A stretch of 64,000 nt of DNA from Chrysoporthe austroafricana (GCA_001051155.2 JYIP02000016.1:118418-182417); one strand, 5' to 3'. Positions 20,246 through 32,458 are shown, counted from the stretch's first letter. The notes: generated by a model from the letters alone, not told the origin. Translations and numbers: made by a program.

Positions 20246-22368
20246 ATGATGATCGCAGTCGACACTGTCACTATCCAGAATGAGGTGCTGCAGTCATTCA
20301 TCCACCTGCAGGCTCCCAAATCACCGCTTGGCCGTGAACCATCCAAGCTTAGTCAGTTGATGGCCACGTCTGCCAAAATCCTAGATGTCTTGTGCAGCTA
20401 CCGCAGGGGCCTGGGGGAGCAGAGCGGCACGCGAGCAGACGAAGGACATCTCAGATTTTTGGCATTTGTCTATGGTCATGTCAAAGTTCGTTGCCCTCTC
20501 TATTGATGTGATCGGTAGCATACCAACACTGCCTGCCGGTCTATTTATCATGGCTAATCTTCATAACATGTATAGGCTAACAGGCCGGTGCCTCTTTGTC
20601 TCCCGGCGTTTCCATTCAAGTCTCCAAATACGCAGTCAAAAGTCCTTGGCCGACTGCCAGATAAAGGCGAAGAGTTTGCGTTGGCTCATTTGAACGGACT
20701 CTGTCTGGCTGTCAAGGACGTATATGAGCCAGGCGCCAAGTTGGTCATCGTCTCCGACGGATTGGTGTACAACGGTGAGTTAATCTTTGCCAGAGGAGAG
20801 CCAGCGCTCTAGAGAAGGAAAGCCACTCATTGACAAAACTAGATCTTCTTGGTGTCCCGGACAGGGACGTATGGGCATATAGCGAGACACTGAGAGCCAT
20901 GTGTCTGGAGAAGGGTTTCGACCAGATCAGCTTTGCTCGGCTGAATCAACTCATCCATATCGAGAATGACGTCAAATTGAATGAGATCACATACGTGGCC
21001 AATGCCACACGATTCCGTTCGGCGCTCGTCAACGCATATTCCAAGGACGATTGGGACCCAAGCAAGGAGATCTCTCAGAACGAAGACACCTGTCTGACGT
21101 ACCGCGGCTATATCAAGTTTCTGCAAACTGACTTGCAGCACGTCTATCCAGTGGGGGAAACGAGAAGCAGCAAAAGCTTCAAGACCGCCATCGAATACAT
21201 TGCCAAGCAAATGCTGAAGCGCGGGCAGGCCTTCGCCCACGCTGTCCGCGAGAGCTTTCCCGACCACGTACGTCTGTCGATCCATCCATCGACAGGAGAG
21301 AACAAAATATCCATCAGCACGCTCCCAACGACATCATCCACCTTCACCACACCTTGGCACTGTGCCGTGGCGTTCGATATCGACGGCACCCTCCACTCAG
21401 GCCACCGTGCACATTTCGACGCTAGTGGGGACTACGATCTTGTTTACGAGCACGGCAGACCAAGCTATTACCGCCACAGGTCTCTCAGTGCCCTGGTAAC
21501 CTGGGAGAAAGCCTCCGTCACTGCGTCTCCCATATATCCCTGCGGTATGATGCTGACGCCTGATGGCCCCCGCAAGCTGTACATCGAGGACATCGACGCG
21601 TCTAAGGTTAGAAGTCTTGCTGAGAATAACTCACCGGTCGTCCTCCGTGGCTTCAAGAAGACCACAGATCGCGCGAGATACGAGGCCAAGGCCTACGAGC
21701 TCGGCACTCCGACCCCCTGGCTCTTTGGTCTCGTGTTGGAGGTCAAGGATGGCGGCGCAGACACAAAGGGCCTAAACAACGTGCTGAGTGCCGAGTGGAT
21801 GCCTTTCCACTTCGACGGCATGTTCAAAACGGCGCCTACGGGCCGCCTGCTAGAGGACGGCAGCGAGGAAGTCAAGCCTAACCCGCCGCGATTCCAGATG
21901 TTCACAAGTGTCACACCAAGTCCCAAGGACACCGGCTTCACACTCTTCTCGGCAAGCGCCCGGCTGTTCAGGTATTTGCCCGAGGCATTGCCGCTCGACT
22001 ACCTGAGGAAACTCACGTGGAGCGTAACGACGACCAGTTTCGGTGCGCCAAAACTGCAAAATCTCCCTCTTATTCTGGATCATCCTACCACTGGAAAGCC
22101 CATGTTGTCTTACCATGAGCCCTGGCCGCAGAATAAGACCAAGTTCCAGGCCACACTAGTCGATATACAAGGCGATGGCGTGGACGCGGAAAAGAGCGCT
22201 GCCATCTGTGCTGAACTTGATTCCTTGCTGCATGATCGGCGAGTAGCCTATTGGCACTCCTGGGAGAAGGGTGACTTTTTGGTCAGCGATAACCTGGCGA
22301 TGTTGCATACCAGGAGCGACTTTACCGCTGGATGCGATCGCGAGCTGTGGCGGATCCACTTTGACTAG
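20246..22368 (+). CDS. Isocyanide synthase - Fe(II)/2-oxoglutarate dioxygenase fusion
   Basis: Three exons (20246-20485, 20576-20774, 20843-22368) give 654 residues. Residues 1 to about 330 match the DIT1/PvcA isocyanide synthase family: [52 protein letters not shown], and [13 protein letters not shown] near the domain end. These enzymes turn an amino-acid amine (Tyr, Trp and others) into an isonitrile using ribulose-5-phosphate carbon. Residues about 345-654 are a TauD/TfdA-type dioxygenase with an intact metal site: His469-Phe-Asp471 (PFHFDG), distal His635 (MLHTRS) and a late Arg650 for 2-oxoglutarate; this class often desaturates or decarboxylates the isonitrile acid. Both introns have GT..AG ends and keep conserved motifs joined ([26 protein letters not shown]). 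The intact fusion next to a monooxygenase and MFS gene marks a fungal isocyanide cluster. Confidence 0.9.
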
Positions 22369-23234
22369 TTCTGTAACGAAGTCTTGAGCGGAATTCTCTA
22401 CATGTCAATATCTACTTGGACTCTCTAAGGCAATAGCTTATAGTGGTAGCAGGTGATACATGAGGCGAACTATCGAGATCAACGGCTTAGATTAATGGAA
22501 AGTCGACGAATTCCGGATTTCCGTAGGATCGCCGCGGCCGAAAAGGCCATCTCGAATATACTATAAAGTAGACTGAATACAACAATCTAGAATAAATGCT
22601 GCTTCATACTTACAAAATACCTAGAACGTAATCTACTGCCGATGCCTGTATAACTCTGGTCCCGCTTGATGCTGGTTGTCTTTTATTTACCGTCATCATA
22701 AGGCAGCTGCAAGATTCAAGTTAGGCCTAGGCATGTACAGGTTGAGGGTATTGATATCTGCGCGGAGAACTATGCAAACAGCAGTACGTTGTCGGTTCTG
22801 GAATGGCTATATATGATGCAATCCGTTGATCAACACCCTGCAAATACCCATTCTCTGGACTACTTCAAGACAACCTCCAGCTGAGATCATCCTTGCAATC
22901 CGTGCGGTAAGTATGGGTAGAGACTGATGTCAGCTTGGCATCGGAGATCCGGGCCATCGGCTTGCCAAGATATCGATAGGTATATTGTATAGAGCCGGGT
23001 CAATGCTGACGTCGTTTTGACCGGATATCGTCTCGAATGCTTTGACGCTGGTGCGGTTGGTCGGCAAAGGGTGCTGACTCAGACCTTTCGTGAAAGTCGG
23101 GTCTCGGGCCGCTCGCGAGCGGCGCGATCTCATGGGGATTTATACAAATTGGAGGTGTTATATATATATAAATCGAAACTCAAGCCCCCTTCAACTTTTC
23201 CCAACACTGCGCAATACAGCACCAGCAGTCGAAG
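22369..23234. other. Intergenic stretch
   Basis: No gene seen. Ends in a TATA-rich promoter-like segment upstream of the GH79 pseudogene. Confidence 0.5.
23157..23173 (+). promoter_or_regulatory. TATA-box-like element of the GH79 gene
   Basis: GTTATATATATATAAA lies about 62-78 bp upstream of the GH79 ATG at 23235, a normal fungal TATA-to-start distance. Confidence 0.45.
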
Positions 23235-25112
23235 ATGAGAGCAACTTGTTTAATAAGCACCCCCTTCCTGGGTACGATTGCGTTTGCCGCAATGCCGCCA
23301 GCTTCTATCGACGTTGCAGCTCCTGCTGCCCCTTCTCTTTATGCGAGTCAAGTGATTGATCAGTCGTTTCTTGGCTTCGCAACTGAAGCAGCCAGTTTTC
23401 CAAACTTCACCTATACGAACTTCTCCCAGAACCTCTTCAACGTCTTCCATAACAAGACAGGCGCCCCTGTCATCTTCAGGGTGGGCGGTACCTCTCTGTA
23501 AAGTTCTATTCACGGCGCTGCATCGTAAAGCAGTTTCTGACTACGGACAACAGAGATCACAGCATATTTGACCTCAATCAAAAGGAGGACTACAAGTATC
23601 CGGATGGCATGTACGACTATCTTCAATAAAATATCACGTTTGGCAAAAATTGGTTCAGGGGATTCAACCTCCAGAGCCTCCAATTCCTGCTTCACGTACC
23701 GCTGGCCCGCAACAACCGGACAAACGCGGTGAAGTTCACGCAGCACTGCCTAGAAGCCATGGGAAACGTCAACAAGCTATATGCCCTCGAGATAGGAAAC
23801 GAGGTCGACGTGTACGCAAAACAATGCTACAACGGCACTTGTATCAGGAGTCCTCAGACCTGGGATTCAAGGGTCTATGCGGAAGAAGTACAGGAACACA
23901 TCGATTTACTGACGAACAACATCCCCAACCTTCCCCAAACTGGGCGCATATTCCAGGTCTTCGACAAAGGGACTGAGATTGACTGGCCTACTAATGCTAA
24001 CTGGACACTGTGAGTCCGTGAAAGCCCCAGCCTGCTCGAACCTCTCTGACAAGGAATGACAGTATACCCTTTATGCATAACATCTCCGATGTTGTAGACC
24101 TGGCGAGAGTGAAGCAAGTCGCACAACATTAGTGGGTTCAAATATCTGGCTGGCCACGTTGAGCTGCCAGACTGACCTCTTATTTAGCTACCAGGCACAC
24201 GCCGGTAAAAACGCCGATCTACAATGTATATGTAAAGAATCCAAAATTTATACAAGCTGCATCTTGTTAACAAGCCATTTCATAATCAGCTGCCCTGTTA
24301 ACACACGCAGTAACCACAAACACGACGCGAAAGGAGTTCCAACCGACGATAAAGTATCTACAGAGTCGAGATCCCCAGCTTGATTTTGTCCTAAGCGAAG
24401 TTGGCAATGCCATAGGAAGCAGTGGTAGCAAGTCTGCTGATGTCATCCTTGAATCGAGCCTTGGAAGCGCTGTTTGGACGGTAGACTGGATGTTATATGC
24501 TATGAGCATCGTAAGGCATTCCCTGAACAAACATTAAACCGACAACAAAAGTCGATACTCACATGGGCAAACTAGAATGTAACCCGGATCAATATGCAGA
24601 TGGGCCGTACCTTTGGCTTTGCCGCATGGCAGCCGAATCAGCTGCAGGACAGCTCTCTTCATCTCAATGGCGGCTTCTACGGTCACGTTTTTGTAGCCGA
24701 CTTCATCAGCAACAAGGGCGGCTTGCAGGTTGTTGAGCTGCCCCAGCCCTCAGGACATGAGAACGTCTCGGCCTATGCAGGGTTCCACAACGGCACACTT
24801 ACGAGGGTAGCTCTGATCAACCAACAGCTGTGGCTGGAGTCCTCAAATCGTCCAAGGACGTCCAACGTGTCGTTGAGCCTAAAGGCTTTGGGCGCAAACA
24901 TGCCGGCACGAGTCAAGCTGCAGAAGCTATGGGGACCAAGCGGCAACACACTGAGAAATATCTCATGGGCGGGATTAGATTGGCCGTTCAACAATGCCAC
25001 TGGAGGCGGCACGCCAGTGAGATTGAGAAATGATACCGAGTTTCTGTCGGTGGTTGATGCTAGTGTCAAGGTGCCCCTTGACGCAACTACAGCAGCTTTG
25101 ATAACTTGGTAA
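23235..25112 (+). pseudogene. GH79 beta-glucuronidase-type glycoside hydrolase, disrupted
   Basis: Starts with a signal-peptide-like segment and FLGFATEAASFPNF / VIFRVGGTSL, the N-terminal strands of fungal GH79 enzymes. Further on are LYALEIGNEVD (family acid/base Glu in GNE), FVLSEVGNAIGSS (nucleophile Glu in SE) and SAVWTVDWMLYAMSI plus INMQMGRTFGFAAWQP, then the beta-sandwich ending in DATTAALITW at 25112. Introns are expected after 23504, at about 24009 and at about 24508. Stops break the coding exons: TAA 23627-23629 (LQ*NITFGKNW), TAG 24130-24132 and further stops in 24150-24290. Both catalytic Glu positions survive, so decay looks recent and dominated by nonsense changes. The intact family is secreted and removes glucuronic acid residues from glycans. 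Confidence 0.8.
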
Positions 25113-27690
25113 TGGGATGGGGAGAAACATTTACGGAGGAAGAAGAAGTATCGGGACGGAATGCTGAAAAAGTAGAATGTTGTATTTTCTATAAGCCCCA
25201 ACTGTCTCCTCAAAATACTCTGACGAAACTAGGCAGACAGTCTGATAGTCCCCGTTTCGTTTTGCAAGCATTTAGACCGTTCTATATCTGTACTCGTAAA
25301 CCGTCCTATGCAGCCTCTGCGTTATAATCCTAAGCGAGCCTATCCGGGGTTATTTCCACGCTAACCCTAAGTATTATTCCCCAGAGATTTTATGAAAGTC
25401 GCGTATACAAACGAGAGCTGCATTACAATTGACATTTCCCGTTTAAGGATATCAAAGAAGGCTGATATGATTTATATCTCCAAGAGAGTATCAACTTCGA
25501 CGACGCGCTAACAAGAAGGGCGGCCCAGTCAACGAGGCAGTAAAGACTTCATTTCATGCTACCGCTTCGACCACTTCGACAGCAGTCTTCTCTCAAGTGA
25601 CTATTATGACCCTTTCGACATTCAAATCTGGTAAAGCGTCTTCATCCGTCGTGGCTGCCGTCAGGATAACCCATTCGGCGGGCTAACGCCACGAAAGCAC
25701 CTCATCTCCGCTGCCAACCTCGGGGGTGGAGACTTGTACGTTGACGTGGGCTCCTATGATATTATTGTGCAATACGTGTTTTCTTTCGGTTCTCTCCCTG
25801 TATATGTCCATTGGCCGCAGCTAGCATAGTCTGCGTCCTCCAACCATTCTTGCGTCATGATCATCCCATCACTTTCAACATTACTTCGCGTCCCTCAGAA
25901 TAACCAGCATCAACAGATGAGACGTCTTATCATCATAGATATTGCATATCTATATCTTACGTTTCAACTGGGTAGCTTCCGTTGATTTATTTGTTGCACT
26001 AATTAATAAATTCTTCCAAACTATAGAGCCCACCTCTGGCTGCTCGAAACAAACTTTTGCAAGTCTATTCCACTTGGCAAGAGGCCGAAAAAGACTGTAT
26101 CGCCTTCAAAGCTGGCCGTATTTTGGGCAATACTCAAGGCATCTGGCACGAAGTTTCCGCGAGTATTACGCACCGGGTCTCACATTTAGCAAATCAGGGC
26201 TGATGAAGGCGCCAGCAACGTTCCACCCCATATCGACAATATCGACCAGATCTACCGCGTTATGTCTATGGAAGATTTTCGGGCTGTTTCCAGTCGGGCT
26301 GTAGGCCCCGTGGAGCTCGTATAAGGGAATGCTAGCCTGGAGGTACTCGAATCATAAATGCAATTCTCCCCTCCCCTCTCACTTCGCCGCTCTTCAAGCT
26401 CGACCTTATCGTATCTATCTATCCACAGCATTATCTTGAATATCGTGTCCGAGGTGAGGTACGAGCACACATTGAGTACCATCAACGGACCCAGTTATGC
26501 GATGTGCATGCGGGCCTTGCTCGAGATATTTCTGGGCTGCACCCATCTTCAAATTGTGTAATGTATTAACAATGCTCGAAATCATAATGAGCAAAGGCTC
26601 GCATATAAGCACTCAACCCCAGTTTCTCAGTCATGTCAGTGCCCTTTCTTGTATTGAAAACAAGTCTCTCCAGGCCTTTCTTTCTCTGTTGCGGATCTAG
26701 TATATCCCGGGTTTTGATTGAGTCTATGCCTATGGTGATGATTCAATCTAGCACATACCTATTCGTTCCTTTGACTAAACAGCGGATTTCCCTGGCCACG
26801 GTATCTTATATGTTAACGGCATACTAGGTACAGTGAGGAAAGATGATATACTCAAAGTAAAGTTCCTCTTCTTGCATTTTAGAGAATCCTCCACATCAGA
26901 TAAGGCCTACGCAGCTCAAACACGAGCCACAACCTGACACATTTCCGGAAGAAATTAAGAAGGCGTACCACCGTATAGAAAACAAGAACCAATATCTTGA
27001 GACCGTATAGATACGAAAGAACCATTTTTTGAGTTCTTGAGCAACTACCAAGGACGGAAAGCGACGACGCCAAAAGAGTATCAGACTCGGTCATTTGTTC
27101 TAAGCGCATCCTTGCATGGAGGCAAACTCAAACCTTCTTCTGCACCGACCCTACAACATGGGGCTATCGATCTCGATGAGCAGTTGCAGATTAGCTTACA
27201 GTGCACGCTTATAAGGCGGCGAAAGGGCGGAGGCTCTGGCTGAGCACTTCTGACTCGAGCTCGCCCCAGATCAATACTATCAAGGCCAATCCGCTTTTCA
27301 ACCAGGCCAGCGTTTTTGCTGCCGGAGGTTTTTCCTACCCCATGCCAACGGCTCTTCAGGCAATACCACGGGTCCGTGGAAAAGGCCCGGCAGGCTCGGT
27401 CGGGCTATTCGACGATGCCGAGCAGGCTCCTGCGAGTCCGAAACCGAAACCGAATGCGGTTCTGTGTCGAAAGACCGATTGCGCTCACGTTACTGCAGAA
27501 ATTTTGGCTTTTTGAAATCTCGGGCCGGCAATCTTTTGAGTCATCCGATATTAACTCTACTATATTATGGTTTTTGTAGATCCCAGGGGACCGGTATGCC
27601 CGACAGATTTTACAAGCGGTCTCTTTCGTTTCTCTCGACTCCGGCTGCGTGATGTAGCAGGGATAATTGTTTCTCGCCCCATTCCCTTTC
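25113..27690. other. Long intergenic stretch, no gene recognised
   Basis: Short frames only. Between about 26035 and 26305 one plus frame reads as plausible protein (ETNFCKSIPLGKRPKKT, then a stop, then PPHIDNIDQIYRVMSMEDF), and 27050-27520 is GC-richer and open in more than one frame, but neither could be tied to a family. They may be relics of genes. Confidence 0.4.
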
Positions 27691-27919
27691 TAAGCCACCC
27701 TAGCCAGCCACACCGCTATTTCAACGCGTTCTTTTAATATAATATTTATCTTTCAATTACTACATAAATCTTTTCTTTTTCTTCTGGGTTTTTCAGAGTT
27801 AGGGGTAGGTTTAGACCTCAAAAATAACCTTAAATTGCTTATAGCTAGTAAAGATTATATCAGAAACAAAGGCATTACATGTCTATTATATGTGGCTGTG
27901 GCCGGCCAGGGTGGCTTGA
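27691..27919 (+). mobile_element. MITE-like element with terminal inverted repeats
   Basis: The left end AAGCCACCCTAGCCAGCCAC (from 27692) is matched in inverted orientation by GTGGCCGGCCAGGGTGGCTT ending at 27917, about 20 of 25 positions agreeing including the outer 10. The roughly 180-bp interior is AT-rich and non-coding. The left-end core reappears at the right edge of the window (63949 onward), so this is a dispersed family. No clear target-site duplication was identified and no transposase is encoded. Confidence 0.55.
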
Positions 27920-28056
27920 AAAGAAGGGAGCCAGAGATGGGTGGTCTGACCCCTAAAATCTTTTGGAGGGACCCTTCGTAATCGTTCTCGGCAACATGGC
28001 CGACCATTCTTGGTGCAAGGGGCAACTTGCCCGGTACGTGTACTATTGCTTGGCCG

Positions 28057-28063
28057 TATAAAG
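28057..28063 (+). promoter_or_regulatory. TATA-box-like element
   Basis: TATAAAG lies 99 bp upstream of the ATG of the AttH-like gene at 28162, a usual spacing for fungal promoters. Confidence 0.4.
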
Positions 28064-28161
28064 CTGGACAGTCCCCTTTACAAACCAGGTCAACTGTTCT
28101 GATGCAACCTCAACGCGAGTATATTCTAACGTTGACCTTCTTATCGACAACTCCCGTGACC

Positions 28162-29465
28162 ATGAAGCATTCTCTAGCTTATTTGTTAGCTTTAGTAGGC
28201 GTGTTGAATGGCCGCGCATCTGCTCAAAACACGGGAGACCGAGTCATATCACTGGGCAAGAACTACTACAATGGCACAACCAAGGTCGAATTTACCACAC
28301 AAGCTCTTGGCCAGGTCGACTTCTTCAAACTAGACCCGGCCCCGAACGACACTACGTGGGACTCGTAAGCGCACCCTCCTCCGCCCTAGGACACTGGTTC
28401 GTCCGTGTTATTTACTGAACCTCGCAGGTGGTACTTTGACGCGATGAATCCGGAGACCAACGAGATGATCGTTTTCAACTTTGAGCTGCAAAGGCCGACA
28501 GACAATGGTGTAGATACAGCGGTATCACAGTACCATGTGACATTGTTCGGGTCCTATGCCAATGGCACAGCCTTCAGCTACGGTGTCAACGCTGATTTTG
28601 CCAACATCACGGAGAGGGCTGACAAGAGCATGCGGGTGGATTATTATGGTGGCAACAACATCAGCTGGTCAGGCTCGAGCCTCCTGGAGCCGCGACCGGT
28701 CTACAACGTGACGATCGACTCGCCTGAGACCGGTATCAAAGGAAGCCTCCTTTTGCAAGGCAATGTACGTGCTGGCCCCCACTCTTAAGTGATCTACATA
28801 TCATATCATAGCACGAGCCTATGCTGAAAATGTTTTCTCTTGGGCTATAACTACAGGTCGCCGCGCCTCACTATTCCTGTGGCACCGACGCGTCAGGAGT
28901 CGATGAGAAGAACATTGTGGGAGTTGCCTGGGCAAATGCATTGCCGGATGCTAATGCGACCGTGGACCTCCAAATCGGCGATACGACCATGTCATTCGAG
29001 GGTTATGGCTACCATGACAAGACTTGGGTCGACCAGCCCTTCCAGAATGCGCTTCAAGCCGCCTTCTGGGGCCACGCCCGCGTTGGACCGTACGCCGTTG
29101 TGTGGTGGCACTCACGTGCCCAGGACGGGACCGACATCAGTGCCGAGTATCTTGCCTCGTATGAAGATGGCCATGTTATTGCCTCTCGCTGCGTGGACAG
29201 CCCAAACAATACTCTGGGCTGGGGCGAGGGCCAGATCTGGCCGCTTCTGCCGGGCACCCCACCCCCCGCAGGCATGATCATGAACTGGGATCTGGGGGAT
29301 GCTGGAGTTTTCACTGCCAACATTACGAGCCACACTGTCTTCGCCAACGTTTCTGCTTGGGAAGCCGGAAGAGGACCTGTCACTGGGGGTTTCGAAGGCC
29401 AGGAGCAGTTCAGTGGTGAGACGGGAGTGTGGTCGCTTAACCAATTCGAGCCACTGAACGCCTAA
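28162..29465 (+). CDS. Secreted AttH/CrtC-like (lipocalin Diels-Alderase fold) protein
   Basis: Three exons (28162-28364, 28428-28764, 28857-29465) give 382 residues. A signal peptide MKHSLAYLLALVGVLNGRAS precedes the mature chain. Family signatures of the AttH/hydroxyneurosporene-synthase-like fold are clear: FEGYGYHDKTWVDQPF, AFWGHARVGPYAVVWW and a WxxG-rich C-terminal barrel. Several N-x-S/T sites fit secretion. In fungi, members act in secondary-metabolite pathways as hydratases, isomerases or Diels-Alderases, though many are uncharacterised. Introns (63 and 92 bp) have GT..AG ends and rejoin SWYFDAMN and GNVAAPHYS. It lies 5.8 kb beyond the isocyanide synthase with a dead GH79 between, so membership in that cluster is possible but unproven; the signal peptide argues for an extracytosolic role. 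No defects seen. Confidence 0.8.
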
Positions 29466-30343
29466 AGCGCATTGGAAAAGATTTGCTTTTAAGTCCGATG
29501 CTGATTTATTGTACATAGTTGAATAAAGCTAAACTATATATGAACTTAGTTGTTTATGTTATGAATTGAAATGTTAAAACAGTCCGAACCCGCTCATGAA
29601 CCTGCCGGGGGGGGGGCGTGACAGAGATCTAGGTGGAGGATGAGCCTAGCTTAGAGAGGAAGCGGCCGACAGCACATACATGACCTTGAAAAGCACGGTC
29701 ATTTGCTCATTCAATAGTCAGCCGCACAAATAAGGAGACAAAAAATTTAGCGGAATGGCAGCAAAAGCAGGAGGATTGGCGCTGAAGTGGAAGAGCATCA
29801 GGCCTTGGAGGCTAGGGATCGGGGCGGACCAGAGTAGGTGGTGCCGCGAGCTGATATGGGACAGATAAGAGCCATCTAGACAGTAGTGGAATGCAACAAC
29901 TGACTCGCTTCCCGTAATGGCTTGAGAGAATGAAGTGAGGCATGACAAGGATCTAATAGACAGGCACTGGAGACATTGTCGTTGAGCTGTGCCCGGCTGG
30001 ACTTCGATGTGGCCACCTGCAGGTAGGCCCAGCAACCCTGATTCCGAGCAACAGGCCAGACCTCGACTTTCTAGACTCGACCCACGACCTCGAGATTTCC
30101 CTTACTACGACCTAAGAGCCCCTACCAAACGAATATAAGTTATAGCGCCTACGAAATCGACAAATGTGGGAAAGCCGGATATAAGGCCGGCGGCTGGATA
30201 AAATGCCGCTTGCAAGGGTATAGAAAAGGGCATTCTGTGCTCGCCTGTATGCTAGGTCTTTTGTCCTTGAACAACTACTCTTTACCCTCTATACTAAAGA
30301 CCAAACTTTCTACAACAAAATCGAGATTAATCACGACATCAGT
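29466..30343. other. Intergenic stretch
   Basis: No gene seen. Contains a G homopolymer near 29609-29618, a place where base calls may be unreliable. Confidence 0.5.
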
Positions 30344-31616
30344 ATGGCTGCACCAATTGCGGCCCCTGTAGGGCAAGCTTTGAACCATCCACAGCCACAT
30401 CTCATGGGAATTCCTCATGAACTGAGAATGACAATCATGGAAGCAGTTTGTCTGCATAGATGCGCGAAGCGCCGTGGCACTGTCATACACAAGTAGGCAC
30501 TTTACTGACATCTTCACCAGAGTCATAGCCGCAAAGACCCCAGCGCAGATACGAGATCTTGTGCCCTCGATGATCAGGGAGACCGTTTTGCCTGCCACCA
30601 TCCTCGTCCTCGCGAGTCGATCCTTTGCGGAGGAAAACACGAACAATAATGGTCTTGGGCTGGATGCCAAGCGTAAACACTTGAAATTTTGCAACAGCCA
30701 GGAGTCCCATTCCCTCCCTGAGCGGATGAATTGGGCATGGGTGGCAAAAATGCAAGTCCTGGATGCAGCCGTGAACGAGCTGGCTCACAGGTACCTTAAT
30801 GAGGTACTCGAGGAGAGGACGCTCGGCGTACGACACACCTGGTGCTGGTCCAGAACCCAGACCGAGCTAGATAGGGCCAAGCGAGCCCTCCTTATCCATC
30901 AGCACCACATGTTGATACAGAAGCATCTATTAACCACACCGATTTCCATGCAAACTAAGATGCTGGAAGGATTCTCAGAGGTTGAGATCCACCAGACCAA
31001 GGACATTGCCTATTTTCAGCAGAGGATGCATCAGATTCTGCTGCGCTATCTGCGAGGTTACCGGCAGAAGAGGTGCTGCTCGGGGATATGCCTACTGGTT
31101 GCAATGCTTGTGGAGGTATCAACTCTGGAACATCTGGCCGAAGTAATGCGAGCCGATGAAGAGAACGCCAGTGACGAGAAGATTGTATCTCTCATTCACC
31201 TGGACACCATATTGTTCAGGCGACGTGCCAATGGCGAGATGGAGCAAGTGGATCTCGATGAGCTCCAGGTACTCTTCGCAACACAAGGCAGCATGCATAG
31301 CGAAATGCGGGATGATGGCCCTGGGCTTCACGAGTCCTTCGGGATCGAGGAGAATGCTTTCGAATATGAGGATTTCATTTACCGTGATCACGGCATGTCT
31401 CTATCCACGGTTGATAGATATCTCGACGCGGATTCAGGTCCCAAGCACCTTCTGGTGTGGCGTGGCGAGCTTCCCCGCCTCTGCTCTCGGTTGAGTGGCC
31501 ATGCTCAGCATCTTAGCATGCTGGACGACCAGGAAAGGGAGAGCAATGGCCAATATGCTCAATGTGAAAAAAATGCTGCGCCTCCTCGGCCACGGAACGC
31601 AGTTCCCACATATTAA
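30344..31616 (+). pseudogene. F-box-like hypothetical protein with an early frameshift
   Basis: ATG 30344 opens MAAPIAAPVGQALNHPQPHL and then MGIPHELRMTIMEAV, which resembles the start of an F-box/2EXR-type motif (LP-ELR-I). That frame stops at about 30496. Continuation is found one frame over: FVCIDARSAVALSYTSRHFT and then 380 uninterrupted residues to 31616, with the typical AL-TSR-F phrase of these proteins. The switch must occur between about 30435 and 30470; no intron fits, so a single-base indel is the simplest cause. The long second half is helical, charged and of no known family. If the indel is a sequencing error the gene is intact (about 420 residues); if real, the N-terminal motif is lost. 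Function unknown. Confidence 0.5.
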
Positions 31617-31903
31617 AGGCGAGAGCTTCTTTGACCGAGACCGCCTCATTGTGCTGACAGGAGGACGGTTTCCCGGTTGACTTGGTTTAAGACACGCACA
31701 GAAAGTGTTGAGATACGATATCATGCTCAACAAGGGGTTGACTTATGAACCACGGATGATATCATTAAAATAGAAGTAGTATCACAAATATACACTATGA
31801 TATGTTGGGTCCAAACCTCTGGGTTGTTTTCACTTATGTCGCATTTATTTGTATCACGGTCAGAAAACTTTTCTACGTACTCAAAGTTGCCCTCAAAGTT
31901 GCT

Positions 31904-32009
31904 CGCACCACGTAAAGTCCTCCGCACCACGTAAAGTCCTCCGCACCACGTAAAGTCCTCCGCACCACGTAAAGTCCTCCGCACCACGTAAAGTCCTCCG
32001 CACCATTAA
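31904..32009 (+). repeat. 19-bp tandem repeat, five copies plus a partial
   Basis: GCACCACGTAAAGTCCTCC is repeated five times without mismatch from 31904 to 31998, followed by a partial GCACCA. The reverse-strand word GGTGCGGAGGA in this array also occurs singly at about 32584 and 38358. Confidence 0.95.
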
Positions 32010-32458
32010 AACTTCAACAACATGCAGACTTGAGAAGTAATGACACGCGTCAACCCTCAACGTTCCGAGATGATATAGAAGCTCGAAAAGATATTCATTT
32101 AGGGGAGTGACGGATCATTGATCATTCATTGTATTGTATTATCAGAGACGAGGAGGCTGTCTCTCGCCTACCAAAAATTGCATCTTTTCGCTATAGTCAG
32201 AACCGCCCTCATTATGTGCCTTGCTTTTTCGAGCTCTACATCACAGCCAACTACAGGAGTGCTTTATGTGCCCAAAGGTCCCTCTATTGTGTAGATCATT
32301 TATGCCCCTCCGAGCATCCGCGGGCTTCATGCTTTGTTTGGGCTTGCGGTCAAAAAAACCGTTGTCGTCTTGACGGGTGACTGCCAGGTGAGCAGTACGC
32401 TCGCACATGAAGGGCAGTGGATGGTAGATGCCCAGGTTGGTGTTGGGTTGAAAGTTGG

